From NCBI GenBank assembly GCA_002224055.1, contig AZLU01000117.1, positions 90,527 through 124,884 on the forward strand: a stretch of DNA of 34,358 nucleotides, given 5' to 3'. Source of the stretch: Pezizomycotina sp. ARF18. Its lineage: Eukaryota; Ascomycota. A program made the position numbers and the translations under genes. How positions within the stretch are numbered: position 1 is the stretch's first letter; each line of letters starts with the position of its first letter. Positions 20,301 to 32,073 of the stretch are shown here, one piece after another. The notes under the pieces were generated by a model that made no database searches, was not told the DNA's origin, and worked only from the letters and a program-made list of their open reading frames with translations.

Positions 20301-21800
20301 ATGTCCGTTAGCTCAGATAGCGGGCATTTCTTTCAATCTGAGTAAGCTATGAGCTTTTATTGCCTTACGGAGCTCTCAGAGCGACTATATCTCTTCATCC
20401 ATATAGCGATATAGATTTAGCTAACATTTTTTTTTTTTTTTTTTTGCTGGAATCGCTTAGCTCGTCGCTCGAGACGTCGGCGCGCAGAGTCCGTAAGAGA
20501 AAGGAGCTTGGAGACAATGGCAAACCCATAAATCTCCCTACGAAAGTGCTAGCTATAGCAGCAGACCCTAAATCTTCCAAGCACGTCTTTGCAGCGGAAG
20601 CAGGCAACGTAGCCAGGAGAATCAATCTTGAAGTCGGTATTAATCAAATACCTTTATGAGCTTTCTCCGTACCTTCAATGGTAGCTTTTGTACTAACTGT
20701 ACCTTGGACAACGCAAAACAGACAGATGATATATCAGAAATATACCGCGGTCACACCGCACCCGTAACATGTCTCACGACGAACACAGACGGAACAATTC
20801 TGTTCACGGGGTCCTGGGATAAGCGCGTCCTCGCCTTTTCGACGGAGACGCAGGAAGTTCTACAGACGTTCACGGGTCACTCCGATTTCGCCAAAGCGCT
20901 ACAGTACATCCCTCATCCTCACGAAGTTTAATAGCAACTGCCTCCTCGGACGCCTCGATCTTGATATTTAATGCAGATACGGGCGAGCGATTATACCAAC
21001 TGAAATCCCACGCGCGCGGTGTCCAGTGCCTTGCGTTAGATCCCTCCAATATCTCTCAAGCTTTGCGGTGCTTTACTCCGGCGATTCCAGGCGGGATATC
21101 AAGCGGTGGACTATACCTTTAGCCGCCGACGGCGGTAAAGGAGCTAGAGAAGATGAGAATGGCGGGTTTACAGAGCATGATACTGGCATAAACAAGATAT
21201 TGTTCTCGGGCGATCCGGGTGAGGAAGATATGTGGACCGCGAGCTCCGATAAGACCGTAAAGCGGTTCGAGAGGGCAGCGCTACCGGCCGCCGATGCTGC
21301 TGCAGCTCCACCGCCGAAGGGAGGCGTCAAAGCCGACACCGTCCTCAAGCATCCTGACTTTGTGAATGACATCGTTGTCGATCCGACTGGCAGGTTTGTG
21401 ATTACGGCGTGCAGCGATGAGGAAGTCAGGGTTTGGGATGTCGCTGTAAGGCTTCTTTTTTCTTTCCGATTTACTTAATGCGATTTTGTGCTAATTGTGT
21501 TTCAATTCTCTATCAAAAGTCCGGAAATCTCCATCACACGTTTGAAGGTCACTGGGATGTAGTCACGGGCTTGCTCGTCGTCCGGCTTTCTAACCAATTT
21601 CACGTTATCAGTGCGTCGCTTGACTGTACGATCAGGCGGTGGTCGCTGACCGACATGAAGAGCAACCGGCAGCATCGGCGACGCAAAAAGGAGCAACATT
21701 GGGTGGGAAACCGCAAGGCGCTAAGAAGGCAGCTGTTACGATGACGGAAGAGGAGGAGAGAGAGCTAGCTGAGCTCATGGAGGATGACGATGAGGAATGA
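20301..21800 (+). CDS. WD40 repeat protein, conserved fungal type, frameshifted
   Basis: Exons 20301-20341, 20461-20636, 20726-21445 and 21520-21800. The tiny first exon (MSVSSDSGHFFQS) joins in phase to SSLETSARRVRKRKELGDNG; intron 1 has a GTAAGC donor, GCTAAC branch and TTAG acceptor. Intron 2 has an ACTAAC branch. WD-type segments: VLAIAADPKSSKHVFAAEAG, YRGHTAPVTCLTTNTDGTIL, FTGSWDKRVLAFSTET, TFTGHSDFAKALQY, IATASSDASILIFNADTGE, YSGDSRRDIKRWTI, DMWTASSDKTVKRF, DIVVDPTGRFVITACSDEEV, HTFEGHWDVVTGLLV and VISASLDCTIRRWSL, about six blades. The C-terminus is acidic (MTEEEERELAELMEDDDEE). Single-base shifts occur near 20928, near 21060 and after 21690. WD40 proteins are scaffolds; the partner here is unknown. 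Predicted length about 405 residues. Confidence 0.85.
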
Positions 21801-22367
21801 TGCAGTCATTCAGACTCGCATATCTCTTTTAGCGAACTCAGCGGTTATATATCATAAAACATACCTCATCTACGAAAGGCTTTGTATATAAGGCTCCCGA
21901 AACACTGATGTTAACCGTGGAAAGTATTTTTGATATCTCGATAGATATAAGGTTCCAGGCGCTAATAAATGGGTCCTCTCCGAGCATTATTGACTGTTAT
22001 TATACATATATATCTAAACTATCCTAATTACATTCGAATCAAAGCTTACACAATTGGAGGGGAGATGACGGGTAGCACCCTGGGTATATTAAATATATAT
22101 AGTTTGTTCGTGTGACACATGGAGAATGAGCGGGTAGATGATAGTGGAGATTGTAGAAGTAGTGAAGGAGAAGCGGGTAAATGGCGTACGCCGGGTGGAA
22201 ACGTGGACTATTGTATGTTTTACAGATGGAAATTTTTAAAGGAGGTAGATTCGCCTGGTGTGTTTACAACGAATAAGCAATATTCATGAAGGGGGTATTA
22301 AAAGAGTCTTTGCCATGGCGAGTGATCTCACTTATTCGTTGACCCGTTCGTTGTGCCGTGCTTTCTC
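21801..22367. other. Convergent intergenic region
   Basis: 3' flank of the WD40 gene and of the minus-strand gene ending at 22368. A 56-codon open frame at 22119-22289 (begins MENERVDDSGDCRSS) is present, but nothing supports it as a gene. Confidence 0.5.
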
Positions 22368-23532
22368 TTATCCGGCGGCGATCTGGCCCTCTCGAAAGCT
22401 AAGCTCGTACAGCTTTCTCTTCCGCCTTGTTGCAACCTTTCGCATTAGCCATTCCGTTACGCTTATTACCTATAACGAGAAACACAATGACTCGCGTTAG
22501 CCATCAACCCTCAAAAAGTCAAGATTTCTAAATAAGACACCCGATCTCCCAAAGTGAAGAAAGAAAGAAAGAAATGTTCGTATGCGCGCATACCCTCGAA
22601 TGCTCATGATTCGAATTACTGTCCACGTTCTCGATCGTATGCTTCTGTATCCTCCCCTTATCGTCAAACTCGAATATAAACACCCCGCTGAACTCGTCCC
22701 CGTTGCTCTTCTCCTGCTCCTGGTTCACGCTACTACTACTACGCTTCCTCCTTCGCTAGCTGAAGTTTCGTCGCCGTTGTTAGCGGAGTACGCCCTCCAC
22801 TTTACGTACAGCTTCTCCTGCCCGGACACGCCGCTGCCGATGACGCGCTCGCTCAGGACTTCCAGCCGTACTCTTCCTCCGGTAGGCGTCCCAGACTACC
22901 GGCGCCGTCCAGAGCGCTGCTACGTAGCCTACGCGGCCGCTGATGGATGGGAGTGGGGGTGCGTCGAGGGGAAGAGGTGTAGGGTTATGGAAGGCGAGAG
23001 TATGTCGGAGGGTAGAGGGGATTGGAGGAGGGTTGGTATTCGGGATTGGAGTATGTCGATCGCTGGAGAAATGAGAAATTGAAAATGGTTAGCGCAAAGT
23101 AAAAAGAAATGTATATATGGACGCCGTGCTTGGTTTTCTTGGGGGATTTAGTCCGGACGTACTTCTTCCCAGGTTCACCGTCCGCTCATCTACAGGCTTA
23201 TGATCGCTACTACCGCCATTAGAAGTCGACGATGATAACACCACACCCTGATTCAGAGCTTTGTTGCTGTCCGTGCTCGTGCTCGTCGGCCGATCGAATG
23301 ACAGGAGCGGGCTGTAGGCGAACCAAAACTTTGACAGCGGTTTCCCCGCGCGTGATTCACTTCGCTGTCCCGGCTGCGCTGATGACGATGCGGAAGCTGT
23401 CCGCGGCGAGGTGCCGAAGGAGCGACGGGCCAGATGGAGTCGCTGGAGCTTGCACTGTTCGCAGACGAAGTATAACGACTGTCGCGGGCGCAGCGACAGG
23501 CTGACGCCCCCAACCATGCGAGCTGTTGGCAT
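22368..23532 (-). CDS. Conserved fungal protein of unknown function, probably mitochondrial, frameshifted
   Basis: Exons on the minus strand: 23532-23163, 23062-22594 and 22469-22368. Intron 1 has GTACGT donor, GCTAAC branch and CCAG acceptor; intron 2 has GTATGC donor and TATAG acceptor. The N-terminus is Arg/Ser-rich and lacks acidic residues (SLSLRPRQSLYF, LHLARRSFGTSPRTASAS), typical of a mitochondrial presequence. Conserved-looking core: KPVDERTVNLG, TIDILQSRIPTLLQSPLPSD, ILSPSITLHLFPSTHPH, GRVGYVAALWTAPV, RLEVLSERVIGSGVSGQEKL, EFSGVFIFEFDDKGRIQKHT, and, after splicing, VISVTEWLMRKV. From memory this order matches an uncharacterised family in filamentous ascomycetes, possibly one annotated DUF2358-like; that name is not certain. 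Frameshifts include one near 22953 (one G short on the plus strand) and one near 22735 in a TAG repeat. An in-frame ATG at 23517 is an alternative start. Confidence 0.72.
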
Positions 23533-24418
23533 TGGAAAAGTACTAGCCGATTTATCTGCAAGGGTGCTGTAAAATTTCAAGCTGGTTGGTTTATTGTCAA
23601 ATGTCTCAAGTCTTATTTTCGCTGTCTAGGTTGTGGTGGGATGGAAGAGTTGGAAGAGAAAAATGTTGAGCTTTAGTGGCACTACGCAATAAAAATTTTT
23701 CAAACAGCGCTGCGAAAGGTTCTCGCTTAAACTTCTTTGAAACTTAGCGATCAAGCAAGCAACCTGCATCTCATCTAAACTCCGTTGCCTGACATTGCAT
23801 GGCCATTGATTATATCTATGTAGCACAATTTCCACCTTCATGAGCAAAAGAAAGAGTTTATATGTAACAAAGGAGATCTTGCTAGTTTCTTCACTCACCC
23901 TCTGTAATCTGCTACATAGAACGAAAGTTTTCTCACTTCTCTAATCCTTATCTTCGGGCTAGAGAGGATCCGAACTTCAAACATCTACCCTAAACATGCA
24001 GACATCCTGAGCAGTCCTCAACCATTTTAGCCAATCATAGACAGAGTGGTATTGCTATATTATAATTCTGTAAAACAGTGGAGTGGAAATAGATACAAAT
24101 AAAAAGTACAACGAAGAAGAGGAAGTAAAAAAAAGCCTTAAACAAGATATCTTAAAAGCTGCAGTTAATCTAGGGGACGTTAGTTCCATTTCCTGATGTT
24201 TCAACCCCTGCCCAAAAATCACGATGTAAGGAGGATATTGAAGTAAATACGAATATGCTGTTTTTTTATAGTCCTTCGTAGAACAGAAGAGTCCTTTTTC
24301 CCTGATTTCCAACCTCCCCCCCAAAAAAAAAAAAAAGAAAAGAAAAGAAAGAAAAAAACGGAGAAGAAAATCCACACCGCCGGCTTTTTTTCTATCGCTA
24401 ATTTTACCGCTTTTAAAC
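23533..24418. other. Intergenic region
   Basis: Lies between the 3' end of the PMT2 gene and the 5' end of the minus-strand mitochondrial-type gene, so the right half is PMT2 3' flank and the left half should hold the promoter of the 23532 gene. A/T-rich with an A13/GAAA run at about 24317-24357. No gene supported. Confidence 0.5.
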
Positions 24419-27087
24419 TTAACCGTAGATTCGCCAGTTGTCGAACCACTTGAGGTAGCTATATTTGTCCGCAGGGCCTTCCATACCGAACGAGATAGGG
24501 CTGAAAAGCGCGAAAAGACCGATGATAACAGCGTACGCGACGCCGTAGCTAGCGTGGCGGGCGACCGGAGGTAACCTCAGAGTAAGATGATCGAAGACGA
24601 AACCAGCTACAAGTATACCGAAGTACAGGGCGGGATAGTAATGATGGACATATGTAACTCTGATGATATTCGTTAGCACAATATATTCAATATGAAGAAG
24701 TGCTGGTGATTGTTATCGACTTACCTTGCCATGATAACGAAGGGAATATAGTGGAACACCCAGCCGATCGCAGGATAGATACCCGCGTACTTGATAGTCT
24801 CGATCTGGTCCAGGTCAGGTCCTGGTAGCCGCGCTGCCAGCGCACCAGGTAGAAGGCGACGATACCGCCGAGACCGAACAAGCTTGCAAAGGCTCCCAGT
24901 ATACAATGGGTTCCCAAGGAGGAAGTATTTGACGACTGTGATTGAACCAAATTAGCGGCTGGAAATTTCGGAAAATGTAGCAAAATCATATTAGGGTGGC
25001 AATCTGTGCTTACTCTTGTCATCCAGCTGCACATTCGCAGACCGACATGGAGGATCGGCCATTGCCAGGGCTTAGATGCCAGATCATCTTGCTTGTCAGG
25101 ATCAGGAACAAGAGCATTGTTCGAGGTCATCATTGCAACATTGAGATGGATAAAGTCGGAGAAGAATGGAGACTTGAACGACCCTTTCTTAACGGGTGGT
25201 ACTAATGATTTCATAAACTGTTAGCGTCTGGTTTCCCTGGGGGAGATAAGTTTTTTTTTTTTTTTTTCCCGTCCATGATACATCATATATTTGAAACTTA
25301 CGTTTGTCATTCCAGTGGCTCTCGACGTTCCAGTGGGTGTATTTATCCTTCGGGTTATTCTCCTTAACACACGTCGTTTCGATTTGCTTGAAACCCCACT
25401 GCGGAAGATTTACAGTCCCAGCACGTAGGTAGCATCCAAGCGACGGGTGTCTTAACCTGAACGACGTAGTAAGAGTCCTGATCTTGCTATAATCCCTTGA
25501 AGCGGCATCTTTGACGACCTCAATCTTCCAGTGATCCTTCTCGTCGCCAACGGTCGTATTTCCGTAGCAAGAAACCTCCCAATCCGACTTGGTAACAGGC
25601 GCGGCAATAGCGTGGGAGTGAAGGTTGCGGCCTGTTTGAGCGTGAATGAGGCGGATGACGTCGCCATTGCCTACGAACCGAAGCTTTTCGTCAGGCTTGA
25701 ACTCGGGTTCGCTGCGGTTAGGGTAGAAAAACCAGTCGTTGTTTGCATCCTTGTGGTGGTAGCAGGTGATCTGTTGCTGCTGAGAGCCCTCAGGGAACGT
25801 CTGGACGTGGGAGTGGAGCAGACCACCACCGTATCCCATATTCTTCAAGGTGACCCTGGAGCCGATCGCAATTTCGAGTGGGCTGTCGTTGAAGTCCGTT
25901 CCCTTCAGGTTGGACTGGAAAAGAGAACTCATTTGCGCATCTCCGGGCCCGCTGTTTTCGAGGATGATGAAGTGGATTTTGAAGCTGAGCATGTAGACAA
26001 GGATCGGAATAACGATCAAACCGGTGACCCTCGTAACCCAGTGGTACGCGTAGGTTGTAACGGGCATCTTGGTATCGGCGAGCTTGTTCCAGAGGTCCTC
26101 GGCAGTGTATAAACCAACCAGAGCGGTGACGAAGAATCCGACCCACTTGACACTGCACACGCAACCAATCGAGAGACCCGTGAAGACAAGCCAGAGGTAC
26201 CATTCCGGTGAGAACTCCTGCTTCCTGAGCTTATGAAGGCGAGCATAGCACAGCATAGTCGTAAAAGTAAAGAAAAGCAGCATTGAGTCGAGCAAGATGA
26301 ACCTGCTGATGGTAGCGTAGGAGTTCTCGAATAAGACCATCATGGTGACCAGCCACGTCGCATTTCGTGTTAGGCCAAGGTCCTTCGCGGTGAAGTAAGC
26401 AAGCGGGACGCACAGGGCACCGAAGCTGGCATTGAAGATACGCATGAAAGTGTAGTTAAGGTTCTCCGGGTATTGCTCTCCAGACTTGAATTCGAAAGAC
26501 CCGTTGTAGCCGGCGAGGTAGCCGGACAGCCCAACCAGCATCTTGCCCAATGGAGGATGGACATCAAAGTAAAATTCTCTCTTTAAATAGTGAGATCCAA
26601 ACTTGCCGAAGCTAATCGTAAGCTCGTTAGCAAAGGAATGTTCACAGGGGTTAGTATTTTGAAAATAGAGAAAATACTTCTTGTGCTACTTACTGAGCTT
26701 CATCCCAAGTGACAATGTTCGAAAGACCAATTTTCCACATCCTCGTGAAAAAGGCAAGTAAGGTAAATATTATCGGGGCAACGATAGGTTCGATCTCATC
26801 AATGACGCTCTAGAAATTTGCCGAGCGGTAAAAAATTGTCAGAAATTCATCTTATAAAATTGCAATTGATAGGAAGTTGTAACGGAAACAACGTTTTCTC
26901 TAACATCTAGAAATAAGTGACCAAGTCACTCTTCAGAAGAATAGCTTACCGTTGTTTTCAGCGCCAATGCTTTCTTCTTGTCATCTTCTTCCCGGCGGCC
27001 CGCTGTGTAAGGCGGCGGTGGCTCTTCTCCAACATGCCTCCTCTTCAGGTCGCCCTCCCCAAGGGCTGTGTAGCCAGTGGTAGCCAT
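24419..27087 (-). CDS. pmt2: Protein O-mannosyltransferase, PMT2 subfamily
   Basis: Transfers mannose from dolichyl-phosphate-mannose to Ser/Thr of secretory proteins in the ER membrane. Exons (minus): 27087-26950, 26809-26694, 26611-25302, 25236-25014, 24935-24725 and 24659-24419. The start codon at 27087 gives [20 protein letters not shown]. The first luminal loop carries the family Asp-Glu pair (VTWDEAH, D82-E83), then [64 protein letters not shown], a MIR domain at about residues 335-500 ([31 protein letters not shown]) and [13 protein letters not shown], ending [12 protein letters not shown]...WRIYG with TAA at 24419. Wording in the loop and MIR domain fits PMT2 rather than PMT1 or PMT4 (recall, not alignment). 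Exon 3 (1310 nt) is intact; exons 4 and 5 carry several single-base shifts, for example near 25023 and three in 24790-24910. Probably essential or important, acting as a heterodimer with a PMT1-type partner. Confidence 0.93.
25238..25301 (-). other. PMT2 intron 3 containing an A-run
   Basis: GTAAGT donor at 25301 and a CCCCCAG acceptor at 25237-25239 (exon 4 begins at 25236). The intron includes a run of about 15 A. Two other AG sites follow closely, so the acceptor is not certain, and exon 4 needs one extra base (TTT to TTTT near its start) to join in frame. Confidence 0.6.
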
Positions 27088-28866
27088 CCTCTAAGAAGGC
27101 TTCCTCCGTCTGTGGCAGACTATCTCTCCACTCTGCAGCTTTGTTTTGTGTCCGAATTCGGGTGCTAGTCGTATACCGAAAGCGAAACCGAAACCGAAAG
27201 GACGCCCGAGAGCTAGAGTTTAATCCGTTAGTTAAATTCTCGTTTAACGGCTTTCTTTACAAGGCAAAAGTAGACACCTTTGACAAGTATATCTAAGCCG
27301 ATAGATTTTTGACGACGAGGCAACTCACCCTCCGATAATAACAAACAAGAAATCTGTCAATCCAAAAAAAAAAAAAAAAACCTTAATTGAACGGGATTTT
27401 GGTTAAAAAGAAGGAAGGAAGAGTAAGAGGTAGTAGTATAGTAATACTGGTAGCAAGGTATAATAATAATAATAATTTTTCTTTTTGTAGTATAAAACAG
27501 GAAGATAACAGATATGCAAGAACGCGCAAAAATAAACCCACGGTCTACCGGGGAGCACAAACTAACTAACAGCCAAAAAAAAAAAAATTAAAATCCAAAA
27601 ATAACTCCCCCCCCTGAACCACACTACCTACTATCTAAACTCTTCACAAGCCAAAGGATAGAAGAGAGGAAGCAAGGCTGCGCAATAATACTAACAAGAT
27701 ACTAAGTAAATATCAGACAATAATCTACGATCAAAGAATTTCCCTTTATCCTTCTTAACAACCGTTATATAAGAATTGCGCTGCTGCTTTATTTCCTATC
27801 AAACATTTCCGATTCACCTTAATTTCAAATGGAACATTGCGACTGTGCCTTCTCCTTCCTTTCTTCAGCGAGGGGGGAGATAACTTTAATTCGAATTAGA
27901 AAAAATTCTTAACGCCTCGGGAATCGATCGGCAAGGAATGACGGTCGGCGCCAAGTAAAATAGAGGGGCACGAAATGATATGCCTCTCCAAGCTAAGCTA
28001 ACAGCAGGAAAGTGGCTGGTTTTCCGCGCCCAGGAACGCAAATGATATTAGAGCCTCAGATCCCTTACCTTAAGTAGAACCCAGACATGATATTGTTGAA
28101 ATTGCTCTGCTTGGTGCTGTTCAAACACGTTGCTTGTTTAGAAGTTCTCGCAGGTTTCATGGCGACAACGCAATGTAAGTGAAAAATAGTCTGGAAGCTT
28201 TCGACTCCAGTGTGCCAACGATCGTCTAAAAACATATAGACATATGAATAGCTATCATACATTTATTACAATATAATATTATAGGGATAGGTTAAATTAT
28301 TCATTAAGGTACATATTAAAAGGGATATCCAAAGTCCCGACTGACTATTACTCCGTGTAGGATTTTTCTAAAAAAAAAAAAAAAAATAAAAGAATAGAAG
28401 GAAAAAGGCGCCTCGCTAAGTCGACAATGAAAGATTAGTTTGAAAACTCCCACAGGTTGCATTATGGCGATGATGAAAATAAAACAAGGTAAACTGTATA
28501 TATATAAGAAAGAATATGAAGCAAAATAATATATATTAAAAGATAGGAATGGCCGGTAGCAAGAAGATCAGGATATTTTCCCAACCTGTGGCCAAAGAAG
28601 AAAAAAAACAAAAAAAAAAAGTTGCAAACAAAGAACCCCAGACGAATTTCGCTTTCAAACCAAACTCCCGTGATGAAGATAAAAACGTAAGTTGGTCAGA
28701 TAGAGACATTGAAACAATAAAAATTGCAGTGCGGGATGGATCATTGAGAGGAAAGGGAAGATAGAAAGCGAACTTCGCGATCAATGATGTCGAATGGTAG
28801 CAATAAGGAGGCCGATGAAATTAAAATGCATATATAAAACCGGATCGTCAATCGGACGAATAACAA
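27088..28866. other. Intergenic region upstream of PMT2
   Basis: Should contain the PMT2 promoter at its left end and the 3' flank of Abp2 at its right end. It shows a run of GAAACC/GAAAGC repeats near 27180-27200, A17 at 27363-27379, TAA/TAG microsatellite-like DNA near 27425-27480 and A18 near 28370-28386. Besides the weak open frame at 28549-28764 I see no gene. Confidence 0.5.
28549..28764 (+). CDS. Possible small Lys-rich protein (71 aa), unsupported by family
   Basis: An ATG at 28549 opens MAGSKKIRIFSQPVAKEEKK, a Lys-rich stretch over an A-run, then SWSDRDIETIKIAVRDGSLR and a stop at 28762-28764. It converges on the Abp2 stop at 28867, about 100 nt away. Charge and amphipathic character look protein-like, but part is low complexity and I recognise nothing. 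Treat as doubtful. Confidence 0.25.
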   Translation: MAGSKKIRIFSQPVAKEEKKQKKKVANKEPQTNFAFKPNSRDEDKNVSWSDRDIETIKIAVRDGSLRGKGR

Positions 28867-31800
28867 TCAAAAGTATCTCATTTTCTTCGGATTTCTTTGG
28901 CTCTTATCGGCTCTGGTCAACAGACATAACTGTCTCCAGAATACCTCTTTGAGCCTTTCCATTTCTATCCTGGCGCGTTTTAAGTGCTCCTGCGACTGAA
29001 AGTACTTTTCCTTCCAGTCCATGTCGCTGTCTGCACCGCTGTTACCAGGATTCGGAGCACCATCGCCGGCGCTCGGGCCCGCGCCTGCGCCGGCAGTCCG
29101 TCTTCGTCATCCTCGCCCTCTATCGTGATATGGCTGCTTTCGGGAGCAGGGCCGGCGGTTAGAGCTTCTGTACCAGCCATCCCGCTGAACAGCTTCTCCA
29201 CCTCATCCTGCAAGGAAAGTGTTGACGTCGTGTCTAGGTTGGAGTTGATCGTGACGCTCGACGAGCAAGTGACGGTGATCAGGCCCAAGCTCAATGTCCA
29301 CTCGAGGTGGTACTCCTCTAACGAGGGCAAGCCTAGATTATCTTCCACATCATGGAGGACGGCTGCACCGGGGCTCTTGCCAGCACCGACGCCGCCGAGG
29401 CCGTCATCGCCGCCATCTTGATGGACAGAACCTTGCGCTTCAACGCGGACATCAGGGCTCTCGCGGTCTTCGTCTGTATGCCTGGTTGGGTCCGGTACTG
29501 TTTGCGGGTTTGGATCCAGTAGATCGTCTTGATCTATCAAAAGAGCCCCAAGGGTGCTCCTCCTGGAGGCACTTTCGCCCTGCGGCTGGCTCTGCGTTGA
29601 ATCTTTAGCAATGTCATTATCGACATCCCTTGGAACAAGATCGTGGTCATCGCCAGCTTGGCCATGATGATGACTAGGAGTCTCAGATGCAGTCAAATGC
29701 GCAGCATGTCCCACAGCATCCTCGTCGTTGCCGAACGAGTCGCCAATCTTGCTCACATACATGTGTGTGATGTGCATCCCGTCACATCCCAGCAGTACTG
29801 CCGCATTCCTGGCCAGCAGACTCTCGTCTTCAGCAAGATTCCTGCTCTTCCTCAGACCTGCTATAATAGAAGAAGCTATCGCCCTCGCTTTATCCGATGT
29901 CATGTTCGGATCATCTCCGCTGCTGAATAGAAGTCGGGCGGCAAACTGGTGCTCGATGGATTCCACTGTTACATGTTGAGAAGGAGAAACAGTGCCACTT
30001 GACATGATAAATTGATGCGCTTCAATTCTGGATTGTAAAGTAGATGCTTTGTCGAAACTCATATTCCTCTCTCCAGGGCGTTCTGAGAGTCCAGTGCTGG
30101 CCATGTGTTGCTGTTGCGCATCTATCGCCGAGCTACCGGATAGGCTCAGCCTGCCAGGAACCTGCAGGTGAAGCGTGGTAGGGCGCGTAGGCGCAAATGA
30201 GAAATGATGGGGATATTTGTGATTGGAGTATGTGTTGGGGTGCAGAGCTGTAGTGCAACGATGTCAAATCAATCGCAGGCCCTGTTTCCCTTGCGGGTTT
30301 GCCGGAAACGTGCTAAATGGGCCATCTCGCACAGAGCGGTTGGTCGGTGGCCGCCCTCTTAGCTTCCCGCCGCTCATTGCGCTTCCAGCTGATGGCCAGG
30401 CAGATGAAACGGCTGGACCATGTTTTCGCCTTGTTCTAGATTTGGAAGAAGTAGCGGTAGCGCTCATAGGCGTTGGGATGGAAGGTGTCATTGGGCCTAA
30501 GTTCTCTTCGCGGGCATAGCCGGTGCGGCGGCGGTGGAGGAAAATCGGTGGCAGAACGAGGTTGAGAAGAACCATCCCTCGGGAAAGCCCTCCAACGGAA
30601 TTGCTGGCCACCTTGGCTACCGGCACCGCTCGCAGAGTTTACTGTAGCAGACAGAGCAGCTGCAGTAGCCGCTGACCATTGATCAGGGGTGACGGGATCC
30701 AAATAGCGATCAATGTCATGTTCGGCGCCGTTAGGCAAGGCTGAATGCGACGTCTGTTGCATGATACCAGGGTGGTGTTGCGGATAATGATGATGATGGT
30801 GGTGGTGATGATGACCAAATTGATCGGGGAGTACGGGGCTGGACGTTTCCAACTCTAGCTGGGGCCGTTTCGACGCTCTGGGATCTTCGTCGAAGCCATC
30901 ATCCGTAGACTTGTCTTCAGTTTTACGCCTACCACGCTTCGGCCGGCTTTCCGGCTGCAACGCGCGCAGCGCGAGATCCTCTTCCAATGGAACTCCATCC
31001 CTTACATAGTCCGATGCATTGGCACACTATAGGGAATATTTGTGTAATACTCGTGGGTTTATTCAGGCAGTACTCAAAAAAGGCGTCAACGTGCATTGCA
31101 TGCATCCACCTCTGATTGTATCTCCCAGTTGCAAAAGTCAGCTAAGGTTACAATATAAATTACTTTTAGAATTTTTACTGCAAATAGAAATAAAAAGGTA
31201 CCTACCTTTAATCTCACAGCATACTGCTGAACCTTCTGCGTGCTCTGATCATCCTTGCGTTCGACACCTAGCTCGACGGCCAACTTAGTCCAAGTTTTGA
31301 TCTCCTTGTCCTCGACATCCTCGAGTTTACTGATCAATTCTAGTAACCTAAAAGTGTTGAAGGTATTGCCGTCGCTCTTTGGTGGTAGTCTGAATGCTTT
31401 CCGCAGCTCTGTTGTATCGCAATCCGCTGGGATGCTAGGATTGCACATCAAAATGAACTGAGCGTATGCATCGTCAATTGTTTCGTCCGTGACGTCCCTG
31501 GATGGCCATCCCGCGCCGCTATTTGCGGCTGCTGCCTGGGGCTCTGCTGCTGCTGCGACGGTCGTATTCGCATAGGCTTACTTGAAGATGTCGACATAAT
31601 GGGCGAATGCGAATACCTGTCAGGCGCTGGTGAGCCAGTAGCAGGGACAAGTGAGCCAGGACTAGGCTGCTGCTCGGACGGATGGCTAAAAAGCGAATCG
31701 GCGCCTCTCGTAACGTTAACATCGGTGTAGAATGGCCATGCGGTTGATGCGGCTGCGATTCTCCAGTGGAGTCGTCTTCCAGGGTTGCATGGTTAACGTT

Positions 31801-32073
31801 CATGATGATACCTTCGGGTCGAAAACTTGTAGATGGAGTATGTTGACGATGAGTGTGAAGTAGCTGCGGCTGCTGACGGTGGTGTTGATGGTGTTGATAG
31901 ACTTGACGGCGATGGTGGTGGTGTCGATGTTCGCGACCATGCTCGCCTCCTACACTTCCTTCACGAATCCGCCGTACTAGCTCGGCCTCTTCTTCGCTTG
32001 GGCATGGTGAAAGGGGTCGTTCATTCCTCCACTTTGAGTACGCTCCTGTCCGAAAAAAGAACTTCGAATTCAA
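28867..32073 (-). CDS. abp2: ARS-binding protein 2 (Abp2) family DNA-binding protein, frameshifted
   Basis: Family founded by fission-yeast Abp2, which binds AT-rich replication-origin (ARS) DNA. The conserved core on the minus strand: RDVTDETIDDAYAQFILMCN, PSIPADCDTTELRKAFRLPP, KSDGNTFNTFRLLELISKLE, DKEIKTWTKLAVELGVE, QSTQKVQQYAVRLK, then after an intron (31205-31112; GTAGGT donor, CAG acceptor) RWMHAMHVDAFFEYCLNKP and RDGVPLEEDLALRALQPE with basic RPKRGRRK. Upstream lies a His/Gln-rich region; downstream come H9 (about 30800), a Pro-rich stretch, an Asp-rich 1.1-kb intact frame (about 28980-30104) and a coiled-coil-like tail (WKEKYFQSQEHLKRARIEME) ending at TGA 28867-28869. Shifts are seen near 31056 (one G short on plus strand), 31035, 29010, 30470 and in the N-terminal part. 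Start at 32073 (MNSKFFFRTGAYSKW) is a guess; MNVNHATLEDD further in is an alternative. Confidence 0.88.

Noticed and set aside
22119-22289. 56-codon open frame on the plus strand
   Set aside because: It has an ATG and a stop, but no family similarity, no splice context and a position in a convergent 3' region; it is short enough to be chance.
25531-26112. 193-codon plus-strand open frame inside PMT2
   Set aside because: Antisense to the intact MIR-domain exon of PMT2, whose family match is very strong; the plus frame has no known motif.
28984-29608. Plus-strand open frames opposite the Abp2 3' half
   Set aside because: Shadows of the long intact minus-strand frame; composition is what antisense of an Asp/Glu-rich coding region gives.
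3633-32073. Programmed ribosomal frameshifting as the reason for the broken frames
   Set aside because: The sites share no slippery sequence or downstream structure, are far too many per gene, and hit unrelated families; single-base deletion errors explain them more simply.
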